From contig CALMSE010000311.1 in assembly GCA_937872275.1 (NCBI GenBank), positions 1 through 29,638 on the forward strand: 29,638 nt of DNA, read 5' to 3'. The position numbers and the translations under genes are program-made. The notes beneath the pieces are model-generated. The model saw nothing but the letters and a program-made list of their open reading frames with translations. It had not been told where the DNA came from and searched no databases. Shown here piece after piece: positions 23,080 through 29,638 of the stretch. Source of the DNA: an uncultured Leucobacter sp. GTDB lineage: Bacteria > Actinomycetota > Actinomycetes > Actinomycetales > Microbacteriaceae. Position 1 is the stretch's first letter, and every line of letters begins with the position of its first letter.

Positions 23080-24069
23080 ATGACCGTCAGAATGGGCATC
23101 ATCGGCCTCGGCATGATGGGGCGGCACCACGCCCGCGTCGCCCGCGAGGTCTCCGGGGTCGAACTCGTCGCGGTCGCCGACGCGATGGGCGACCCCCACG
23201 GCGTCGCCGGATCCCTCCCCCTCTACGACTCGGTCGAGAAGCTCATCGCCCACGGCATCGACGCGGCGGTGGCGGTCGTGCCGACGCAGTTCCACGAGGA
23301 GGTCGGGCTCGCACTCGCCGAGGCCGGAGTGCACGCCCTGATCGAGAAGCCGATCGCGCATTCGATCGAGGCGGGCGACCGGCTCGTCGAGGCGTTCGAG
23401 ACGCGTGGACTGGTCGGCACGGTCGGGCACGTCGAGCGGTTCAACCCGGCCCTCATGGAGCTGCGGAAGCGCCTCGAGCAGGGCGAGCTCGGCGAGGTCT
23501 ACCAGATCCACACCCGGCGGCAGGGCCCCTTCCCCGCCCGCATCGCGGACGTCGGCGTCATCAAGGATCTCGGCAGCCACGACATCGACCTCACCGCGTG
23601 GCTCGCCGGCTCCTCCTACGCGCGCGTCGCGGCGCAGACGGCCTTCCAGAGCGGGCGGCAGCACGAGGACATGGTCACCATCTCGGCGAAGCTCGAGAAC
23701 GGCATCGTCACGAGCCACCTCGTGAACTGGCTCACCCCGTTCAAGGAGCGCTTGACCCTCGTCACCGGTGAGCGCGGCGCCTTCATCGCCGACACCCTGA
23801 CCGCCGACCTCACCTTCTTCGAGAACGGCACCATGACGTCGAACTGGGATGCGGTGACGACGTTCCGGGGGGTGAGCGAGGGCACCGTGACGCGGTTCGC
23901 CCTCGACAAACGCGAACCCCTCAAGAGCGAGCACGAAGCGTTCCGCGACCGCATCCTCGGCCGGCCGAGCGAAGCCGTGACGCTCGGCGAGGGACTCGCG
24001 GTGCTGCGCGTCTGCGAGGCCGCCATCGAGTCGTCGAAGACCTCGCGCACCGTGGAGCTCGGCGCGTGA
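23080..24069 (+). CDS. Gfo/Idh/MocA oxidoreductase (WbpB/WlbA-like UDP-sugar 3-dehydrogenase)
   Basis: NAD(P)-dependent dehydrogenase of 329 residues. The Rossmann motif is IIGLGMMGRHHA (7-18), the family lysine motif is EKP (89-91), and KDLGSHDIDL holds the active-site His. The nearest role in known pathways is WbpB/WlbA, which oxidises C3 of UDP-GlcNAcA so that an aminotransferase can add nitrogen; GnnA does the same on UDP-GlcNAc. AAGGAG lies 4 nt before the ATG. Its TGA overlaps the next GTG, coupling it to the LpxA-like acyltransferase. I assign it to the 3-amino-uronate branch by context. Confidence 0.85.
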   Translation: MTVRMGIIGLGMMGRHHARVAREVSGVELVAVADAMGDPHGVAGSLPLYDSVEKLIAHGIDAAVAVVPTQFHEEVGLALAEAGVHALIEKPIAHSIEAGDRLVEAFETRGLVGTVGHVERFNPALMELRKRLEQGELGEVYQIHTRRQGPFPARIADVGVIKDLGSHDIDLTAWLAGSSYARVAAQTAFQSGRQHEDMVTISAKLENGIVTSHLVNWLTPFKERLTLVTGERGAFIADTLTADLTFFENGTMTSNWDAVTTFRGVSEGTVTRFALDKREPLKSEHEAFRDRILGRPSEAVTLGEGLAVLRVCEAAIESSKTSRTVELGA

Positions 24070-24791
24070 GCGAGGGGCGGATCAGCCCGCACGCGTTCGT
24101 CGGCCCCGGCGTCGAGCTCGGAGAGCGCGTCGCCGTCGGGCCCGGGGCGGTGCTGCTCGGCCCCTGCGTGGTCGAGGACGACGCCTACATCGGGGCCGGG
24201 GCGCAGCTCGGCGCGCCCCCGGAGATGACCGACCATGTGCAGAACGCGGCCTGGGCCGGCGAGCTCGAGCACGCCGGGGTGAGGATCGGCCGAGGCGCGG
24301 TGATCCGCGAGGGCGCCGTGATCCACCAGGGCAGCTACCGCGCGACCACCGTCGGCGCGGGCTCGTGGGTGCTGAACCGCGCCTACCTCGCCCACGACGT
24401 GCTGCTCGGCGACGACGCGACCGTGAGCGCGGGCGTGAGCGTCGGCGGCCACTGCGTCATCGGCGACCGCGTGAACCTCGGCATGAACGCGTCGGTGCAC
24501 CAGCGCACCTTCATCGGCGCCGGCTGCATGGTCGGCATGGGCACGCCGGTCGCGCGGGACCTGCCGCCCTATGCGAAGGCCTACGGGTCACCGGCGCGCA
24601 TCCGCGGCCTCAACGCGATCGGCATGCGGCGTCACGGCGTCGACGAGGCCCAGATCGCCGCGCTCGAGGCCGCCTACGCCGCCGGCGACCTGCTGCTCGA
24701 ATCCGTGACCACTGAGTGGAGCGGCGACCTCGCGCGGGCGGTCGCCCAGTGGCTCGAGCGCGAGCATCGGCGCCCGGCCTCGGCCGGGTAG
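24066..24791 (+). CDS. LpxA-like left-handed beta-helix acyltransferase
   Basis: A 241-residue hexapeptide protein, GTG start overlapping the oxidoreductase stop (GTGA). Hexapeptide coils run through about residues 10-160; His110 in YLAHDVLLG occupies the place of the catalytic His of LpxA, and GLNAIGMRRHGV is the LpxA C-terminal signature. A Gram-positive organism has no lipid A, so N- or O-acylation of the sugar nucleotide from the coupled oxidoreductase pathway is more likely. A GnnA-aminotransferase-LpxA style route (UDP-GlcNAc3N acylation) is the closest known analogy. Confidence 0.8.
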   Translation: MSEGRISPHAFVGPGVELGERVAVGPGAVLLGPCVVEDDAYIGAGAQLGAPPEMTDHVQNAAWAGELEHAGVRIGRGAVIREGAVIHQGSYRATTVGAGSWVLNRAYLAHDVLLGDDATVSAGVSVGGHCVIGDRVNLGMNASVHQRTFIGAGCMVGMGTPVARDLPPYAKAYGSPARIRGLNAIGMRRHGVDEAQIAALEAAYAAGDLLLESVTTEWSGDLARAVAQWLEREHRRPASAG

Positions 24792-24798
24792 TGTTCAC

Positions 24799-24816
24799 TG
24801 GGCGTCGAATCGCCCA
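24799..24816. terminator. hairpin between convergent genes
   Basis: TGGGCG-TCGAAT-CGCCCA forms a 6-bp stem in the 55-nt gap between the LpxA-like gene and the stop of the phosphoglycerol-transferase-like gene. No T-run. G+C drops just to the right of it. Confidence 0.35.
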
Positions 24817-24846
24817 TCGCATGAGGCTTCAGCGTGAACCCGCGGC

Positions 24847-26532
24847 CTACGGCGCGGCCTCGATGATCTCACTGCCCCAGAGCCTCCTGTAGAGGTCGCT
24901 CGACCGTGAGGCGAGGAGTTCCTGGTAGGCGGGCTCATCCAGCGCCAGTGCGCTGTCGGTCGGGATCTCGCTCCTGAGCAGTGACACCCCCACACCGGCT
25001 TGGCCGTCCTCGCGCCCGAGTGCGAGCAGATCGAGCATGGTGGCATACATGCTCAGTTGGTCACCGCTTTGACGTGAGATACTGGCTCCGGTGGGGGACC
25101 AGATCCGGTTGAAGAGCGTGCGATCCTCGAAGTCGACATCCTTCAATTCATCCCAGAGCTCACCTCCTTCGCCGAGCATCTTGGGATGATCCCCCATGAG
25201 CACCACCGCGGTGTCTTCGAGGTAGCCCATCTCCTCCATGAAGCTGATGAAGTCCGCAACCTGGTTCGCTGAACAGTTGATCACCGACTCCAGACCTGGG
25301 CCGGCGACTGGCTGACAGTAGTCATAGAAGTGCACCGGTTCGTGGGTGTCGACCGTGAGCATCGTGAGGTTGAACGGCTGACCGGATTCATGGAGTCGGA
25401 CGATCTCCTCCTTCGCCATGGCCATGAGGCCTCGGTCGGAGAACCCCCAAGGACCGAAGTCTTCCTCGCCCAAGTCACCCGCGTGCAGGTACTCCCACCA
25501 GAGATCGAGGCCGAGGAGCCGGTCGTAACCGTGATCCTGCAGGAAGCTCCCCTTCGCGGCGAAATTGAGGTCGGCGCCTCCCATGAATACGTTTGCGTAG
25601 CCGGCGTCCTGCAGTACGTCACCGAGACATTTCGCCCCAGAGAGATATCCGGAGTTCTCCTGACCGATATCGTTCGATGCGATGTCGTTCCTGCTGAACT
25701 CGGCACCGCGGAGAGGTACCCCGCACTGGCTGCCCACGATGCCTGCCATGGTCCATCCCCCGCCCCGGTAGGTTTGGAGCGCAGAGACTGAATCCCAGCC
25801 CTCCGTCGCTTCCTCAAGAGGTTGAAGCAGGTTGCGGTCGAAGAGGTCCGTATTCGTGAAGGTGTCCTCGGTGGATTCGAGGTATATGAGCACGAGGCTC
25901 GTGTGCGAGGTCCCCCCGGCGGACGCATCGTCCGAGACCGTGAGTAGATGGTCGTTCTCAGTGTCCACTGGTGCGTAGTAGTCGGCCATCGTGACGTTCG
26001 CTGTGATCGATCGAATGTACTGCCAGAGTTGCACCGTGTTGGAAAAGGTCACCGCTCCGATCGCAAGGACAGACACTGCCGCACCGAGTTGAAGCCAACG
26101 GCGTGCGACCAGACGCGGCCTCGTGCTTCCGTTCTCAGCATGTACAGCCGATGCGGACTCGCTTCTCCGGAGTCGTAATTGACGTCGGAGCATGAGGATC
26201 CCGCGTGCGATGAGGACGATCGCGGCGAGCGAGAGGATCGCGAGGATAGGAATGACGATAGCCGTCCAGATGAAGCTGCTGACATACTCCTGGCCGATAT
26301 CGGTCTCTTCGGCGCCTGCTGCACCGGGCAGATTCAATAGGATCTGGTCGATGAGCACGGGCCCGAACGTCGTCCGCACCCATACCGCCGCACCGATGAG
26401 AATCGCTCCGAGTAGCAGCAGAATCCAGACGAATGAATGGAAGAGACCCGTGAAGGTTCCTCTGAAGATGGCGGAAACCCGTCCGGCAATCCCTTGGCCT
26501 TTCCCGGCGACCTCGTCTGATCCGTCGTCCAC
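24847..26532 (-). CDS. membrane sulfatase-fold phosphoglycerol transferase (OpgB/MdoB-like)
   Basis: Membrane enzyme of 561 residues with an extracytoplasmic alkaline-phosphatase-fold domain. Membrane segments at about 30-52, 86-112 and 147-170 precede the catalytic domain. IYLESTEDTF supplies the metal-binding Glu219. TMAGIVGSQCGVPL, with nucleophile Thr261, closely follows the MdoB/OpgB motif, and VLMGDHPKML carries the metal-binding Asp-His. MdoB moves phosphoglycerol from phosphatidylglycerol to periplasmic glucans; here it may decorate the surface glycan with a phospho-polyol (inference). GTG 26532 has AGGAGG 9 nt upstream; ATG 26574 would add 14 residues. G+C is about 60%, below the rest of the locus. 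Confidence 0.82.
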   Translation of the reverse strand: MDDGSDEVAGKGQGIAGRVSAIFRGTFTGLFHSFVWILLLLGAILIGAAVWVRTTFGPVLIDQILLNLPGAAGAEETDIGQEYVSSFIWTAIVIPILAILSLAAIVLIARGILMLRRQLRLRRSESASAVHAENGSTRPRLVARRWLQLGAAVSVLAIGAVTFSNTVQLWQYIRSITANVTMADYYAPVDTENDHLLTVSDDASAGGTSHTSLVLIYLESTEDTFTNTDLFDRNLLQPLEEATEGWDSVSALQTYRGGGWTMAGIVGSQCGVPLRGAEFSRNDIASNDIGQENSGYLSGAKCLGDVLQDAGYANVFMGGADLNFAAKGSFLQDHGYDRLLGLDLWWEYLHAGDLGEEDFGPWGFSDRGLMAMAKEEIVRLHESGQPFNLTMLTVDTHEPVHFYDYCQPVAGPGLESVINCSANQVADFISFMEEMGYLEDTAVVLMGDHPKMLGEGGELWDELKDVDFEDRTLFNRIWSPTGASISRQSGDQLSMYATMLDLLALGREDGQAGVGVSLLRSEIPTDSALALDEPAYQELLASRSSDLYRRLWGSEIIEAAP

Positions 26533-26541
26533 CGTCCAGTG

Positions 26542-26547
26542 CCTCCT
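26542..26547 (-). promoter_or_regulatory. ribosome-binding site deciding the phosphoglycerol transferase start
   Basis: AGGAGG on the minus strand is 9 nt from GTG 26532, supporting that start over the upstream ATG at 26574, which has no such site. Confidence 0.5.
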
Positions 26548-26656
26548 CGGATACGTGCGCTGATGGGAGATCAAAAAAACAATCTTAGGCGCCCTACCTG
26601 TGTTTCGCTATTTCTTGCGAGTCACTGCGTCGGCGTGAGAGGTAGGCTCGAAGGTC

Positions 26657-28000
26657 ATGGATGAATCGGCTTCGCAACGCACGCGGGTGCTCGTCGTCAC
26701 GGGTGATGTGCTCGGGCCCAGGATGGCAGGCCCTGCCATCCGTGCCTGGGAGATGGCGAAGGTCTTGCAGGATGAGTGCGAGGTGCGGCTCGTCTCGACT
26801 CAGCGCTCGACGCTGCATCACGACACCTTCCCGGTCTTCGAGGTCGACACGGCGACGCTGCGGCAGCAGGTCGATTGGGCGGACGTGCTCGTTTTCCAGG
26901 GGTACACGCTTTCCACCTTCCCCTGGATCGGTCGCACGGATACCGTCGTGGTCGCGGACATCTACGACCCGATGCACCTGGAGTATCTCGAGCAGGGAAA
27001 AGATGAATCCGACAGGACCCGGCTGAAACGGACCGAGTACATCTCCGAGGTGCTGAACGTACAGCTCGAACGGGCCGATTTCATGCTCTGCGCTTCGGAG
27101 AAGCAGCGGGACTTCTGGCTCGGTCAGCTCGCCGGGGCCTCCCGCATCAATCCGCTCACCTACGACGCCGACCCTAGCCTGCGACGCCTTCTCGATGTCG
27201 CCCCTTTCGGCGTCTCGGATGCCCCGGCAACCCGGACACGTCACGCGATCAAAGGGACGGTCCCAGGAATCGGGCTCGATGATCAGGTCATCATCTGGGG
27301 CGGCGGCGTCTACAACTGGTTCGATCCCCTCACACTGATCCGCGCTGTCGCGATGCTCGTGGAGCACCATCCGTGCCTCCGGCTCTACTTCCTCGGAGTG
27401 AAACACCCTAATCCAAATGTCCCGGCGATGCGCATGGCGGCGGATGCGATGCATCTCGCCGACGAGCTCGGTCTCACCGGCTCCCACGTGTTCTTCAACA
27501 CCGATTGGGTGGATTACGAGGACCGGGTGAATTATCTCCTCGATGCGGATCTCGGGGTCAGCACCCACTTCGAGCACATCGAGACCGCATTCAGCTTCCG
27601 CACCCGGATCCTCGACTACCTCTGGGCCGGCCTGCCCATCGTCGCGACCGACGGCGACACCTTTGCGAGCCTCATCCGCGAGCACGGACTCGGGGCGGTG
27701 GTACCTCCCAAGGATGTCGACGCCTTGGCCGCGGCGATTGAGGAGGTACTGTTTTCGGAAGAACGCGAGGAGGTCGGAGAGCGCGTGAGGGACTTCGGGC
27801 GCAGCTTCACCTGGAGTCGGACACTCCGCCCTCTGGTCGAGTTCTGCAAGGATCCCAGGTGGGCGGATGACCGGCGGTTGATGCGCGCCCCTGTGTCGGG
27901 GCAGCTGCGGAGATCGGCCGGGCGGTCGCGGCATACGGCATTCTGGCGATGGAGTGAGCGACTGCGAACCTTCGTGAGGAGGATTCGTCCGATTCGGTGA
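26657..28000 (+). CDS. glycosyltransferase, GT-B fold (GT1/GT4)
   Basis: Predicted glycosyltransferase, 447 residues. The N-terminal domain opens VLVVTGDVLGPRMAGPAIRAWEM in two parts, with the GPAIRAWE loop typical of this group. The donor side has IIWGGGVYNWFDPLTLI and then FRTRILDYLWAGLPIVATDGD, a close match to surface-glycan GT1/GT4 enzymes. From about 400 the tail is Arg-rich (RRSAGRSRH, RLRTFVRRIRPIR) and could be a membrane-binding amphipathic region. AAGG lies just before the ATG; TAGGCT is 8 nt upstream. It is divergent from the phosphoglycerol-transferase gene. Confidence 0.82.
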   Translation: MDESASQRTRVLVVTGDVLGPRMAGPAIRAWEMAKVLQDECEVRLVSTQRSTLHHDTFPVFEVDTATLRQQVDWADVLVFQGYTLSTFPWIGRTDTVVVADIYDPMHLEYLEQGKDESDRTRLKRTEYISEVLNVQLERADFMLCASEKQRDFWLGQLAGASRINPLTYDADPSLRRLLDVAPFGVSDAPATRTRHAIKGTVPGIGLDDQVIIWGGGVYNWFDPLTLIRAVAMLVEHHPCLRLYFLGVKHPNPNVPAMRMAADAMHLADELGLTGSHVFFNTDWVDYEDRVNYLLDADLGVSTHFEHIETAFSFRTRILDYLWAGLPIVATDGDTFASLIREHGLGAVVPPKDVDALAAAIEEVLFSEEREEVGERVRDFGRSFTWSRTLRPLVEFCKDPRWADDRRLMRAPVSGQLRRSAGRSRHTAFWRWSERLRTFVRRIRPIR

Positions 28001-28078
28001 GCCCGGACCCCGAAGTGCAGATGCGAATGCCCGCCTCGCAGACGTGGCCGCATCCCATGTTTCCTCCAGCCGCTCCGC

Positions 28079-28084
28079 TAGCAT
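28079..28084 (+). promoter_or_regulatory. possible -10 box (TAGCAT)
   Basis: TAGCAT is 34 nt before the ATG at 28119, with the strong GGGAGGAG ribosome site between them. No convincing -35 box. Confidence 0.33.
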
Positions 28085-28118
28085 GCATAAGGGCTGTGGC
28101 CGGGAGGAGAACCAGCGC

Positions 28119-29638
28119 ATGGAGCGGAAAAGGTGGAAGCGCTTGCTGCTTGTCGTGGTGACCGCGGCACTCGGCTTCATCTCGATCGGCACCTGGGCGA
28201 TCGCATCGCCGGTCGGCGCGGCCCCCGACGACGACTTCCATATGGCGAGCATCTGGTGCTCGCTCGGAGAGAGGCAGGGGCTCTGCGGGCTTGGGGAGGC
28301 GGAGAACGAGCGGATCGTCTCCGAACGATTCAGCATGTCTCCCTACTGCTTCGCAGGCATGCCGGAGGAGAGCGCAGCCTGCGAGGTCGATGATGAGGCC
28401 ATGGTGCCCACCACGCGTGGAAACTTCGCCGGCAACTACCCGCCTGTCTTCTACGCGGTCATGGGCGTCTTCGCCGGCCCGGATATCGCGGTCTCCACCA
28501 TCGTCATGCGTGTGTTCAACGCGGGGATCCTGGTCGGCGCGATCACTGCGGTGCTCGCTCTTCTTCGTCGGGGAGAACGTGGCCCGTTGATCTGGAGCGC
28601 TGTCGTCACCATGGTGCCGCTAGGCATGTTCATAGTCCCCAGTGTGAATCCGAGCAGTTGGGCGGTGATCTCGGGGCTCGTCGTGTGGATCGCGACCTAT
28701 GGGTTCTTCAGCGCTGAGGGGCGGGGCAGGCGCATCGCGCTCGCGGCGATCGCGATCGTGCTCGCCGTGATGGGAGCCGGCGCGAGAGGGGATTCCGCGG
28801 TGTATGTCGGGTTCGCCGCACTCGCCGCGATGATCCTCTCGTTCCAGAAGAGTCGTGCGTGGTTGAAACTCGCGCTGCTGCCAAGCGGGCTCATCGCGAT
28901 CGGCATCGCATTCTTCCTGTCTGCACGCCAATCAACCGGGGCGGCCGGTGTGGGCATCGCGCTGGACTCCTCCGTGGTATCCGATCCGACGGCAGCCTCC
29001 CCGCTCTCCGATCTACTGGTGAACCTGATCTACCTCCCCTGGCTCTGGACCGGCGGCACCGGAACCTGGGGTCTGGGGTGGATCGACACCCCCGTGCCGC
29101 CCACCGTCTGGGTCGCGATGCTCGGAGTACTCGTGGGGCTCGTCTTCTGGGGTCTACGGATCATGAGTCGACGCAAAGGTACCGTGCTCGTCCTTGCGCT
29201 GCTTGGACTGACGTTGATCCCGCTATACGTGCTCTATGGCCTGGAGGCTCGGGTCGGCAGCGAGATTCAGCCGCGGTACCTGCTGCCGCTCCTCATCGTC
29301 TTCGTCGGGGTGGCGGCCTTCGGTTTCGCCCACGATCACCTGGGTCTCAGCCGGCTTCAGGCGGGGGTGCTCCTCGCCGCAGTCGCGATAGCGAATGCGC
29401 TCTCGTTGCACAACAACATGCGTCGGTACATTTCCGGCATCGGCGATTCCAGTTTCAACCTGAACGCGAACATCGAATGGTGGTGGGAGATGCCGGTGCA
29501 GCCGATGACGGTCTGGTTCGTCGGCAGCGCGGCCTTCCTGCTCATGATGGTCGGACTCTTCATCCAGCTCTACCCGAAGGGCGAGCGGCCGCGGGCCCCG
29601 CTCGACGAGCGGGCGCCGGTGCCGGGCGTCGCGCCGGG
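28119..29638 (+). CDS. DUF2142-type polytopic membrane protein, truncated by the window edge
   Basis: Open reading frame of 506 codons that runs off the right edge without a stop. ATG 28119 has GGAGGAG 9 nt upstream. A first membrane segment (about 8-30) leads into APDDDFHMAS (35-44), the short acidic-His motif typical of DUF2142 proteins (usually PDE-x2-H), followed by a Cys-rich outer loop with four Cys (about 48-93). NYPPVFYAVMG and VNPSSWAV are further family-like blocks, and nine or more additional membrane segments follow. RVGSEIQPRYLLPLL resembles the arrangement seen in GT-C transferases. It may use a polyprenyl-phosphate sugar outside the membrane (inference). The end has a Pro-rich, very GC-rich tail. 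Confidence 0.8.
   Translation, partial: MERKRWKRLLLVVVTAALGFISIGTWAIASPVGAAPDDDFHMASIWCSLGERQGLCGLGEAENERIVSERFSMSPYCFAGMPEESAACEVDDEAMVPTTRGNFAGNYPPVFYAVMGVFAGPDIAVSTIVMRVFNAGILVGAITAVLALLRRGERGPLIWSAVVTMVPLGMFIVPSVNPSSWAVISGLVVWIATYGFFSAEGRGRRIALAAIAIVLAVMGAGARGDSAVYVGFAALAAMILSFQKSRAWLKLALLPSGLIAIGIAFFLSARQSTGAAGVGIALDSSVVSDPTAASPLSDLLVNLIYLPWLWTGGTGTWGLGWIDTPVPPTVWVAMLGVLVGLVFWGLRIMSRRKGTVLVLALLGLTLIPLYVLYGLEARVGSEIQPRYLLPLLIVFVGVAAFGFAHDHLGLSRLQAGVLLAAVAIANALSLHNNMRRYISGIGDSSFNLNANIEWWWEMPVQPMTVWFVGSAAFLLMMVGLFIQLYPKGERPRAPLDERAPVPGVAP

Noticed and set aside
24066..24791. lipid A biosynthesis by LpxA
   Set aside because: No other lpx gene is here and the sequence character is Gram-positive actinobacterial; the coupled oxidoreductase suggests sugar-nucleotide acylation.
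24847..26532. lipoteichoic acid synthase (LtaS)
   Set aside because: Only three membrane segments are seen, against five in LtaS, and the nucleophile motif TMAGIVGSQCG matches OpgB/MdoB better.

Overview
The window comes from a high-GC Gram-positive actinobacterium. The main block is roughly 70% G+C by eye, with frequent GTG starts and many GTGA/ATGA stop-start overlaps. Several genes carry a TANNNT box 6-7 nt before the start codon, as in leaderless actinobacterial transcripts. A Microbacteriaceae-type host (for example Leucobacter-like) is my best guess, but nothing in the sequence fixes the genus. I saw no rRNA, tRNA, CRISPR array or insertion sequence, and no gene-free stretch over 300 bases.

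Layout. (1) 1-1316: a secreted trypsin-fold serine protease with clearly lower G+C (about 52% in sampled stretches). (2) 1416-3896, minus: a glycosyltransferase and a nucleotide-sugar dehydrogenase. (3) 3948-10120, plus: glycosyltransferase, N-acetyl-sugar amidotransferase (WbpG type), HisH-like glutaminase, HisF2-like barrel, GT2 and another glycosyltransferase, mostly joined by 4-nt overlaps. (4) 21275-10134, minus: NAD-dependent sugar epimerase/dehydratase, DegT-type aminotransferase, second HisH, a HisF2-WbpG fusion protein, glycosyltransferase, second aminotransferase, ABC exporter, glycosyltransferase and UDP-GlcNAc 2-epimerase. It converges on block 3 at a perfect 10-bp hairpin. (5) 21389-24791, plus: hexapeptide acyltransferase, GT2, DUF2304 protein, Gfo/Idh/MocA oxidoreductase and LpxA-like acyltransferase. 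(6) 24847-29638: a lower-G+C segment with an OpgB/MdoB-like membrane phosphoglycerol transferase, a glycosyltransferase and a DUF2142-type membrane protein that runs off the right edge.

How the genes fit together. The set matches, step for step, the Pseudomonas aeruginosa O5 B-band (Wbp) route to an acetamidino uronic acid: 6-dehydrogenase, 3-dehydrogenase (Gfo/Idh), 3-aminotransferase, N-acetyltransferase, 2-epimerase, then WbpG/HisH/HisF amidination. The amidination machinery is present twice: once as three separate proteins, and once as HisH plus a HisF2-amidotransferase fusion. The second copy sits beside a second aminotransferase and a LegB/GalE-like dehydratase/epimerase. I infer that two different amino sugars, or two amino positions, are amidinated. 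Seven or eight glycosyltransferases would assemble the repeat, and the ABC protein is the likely flippase. No initiating polyprenyl-phosphate sugar transferase, Wzx, Wzy or chain-length gene is visible, so the locus probably depends on genes outside the window. The product is best described as an amidino-sugar-containing cell-surface glycan.
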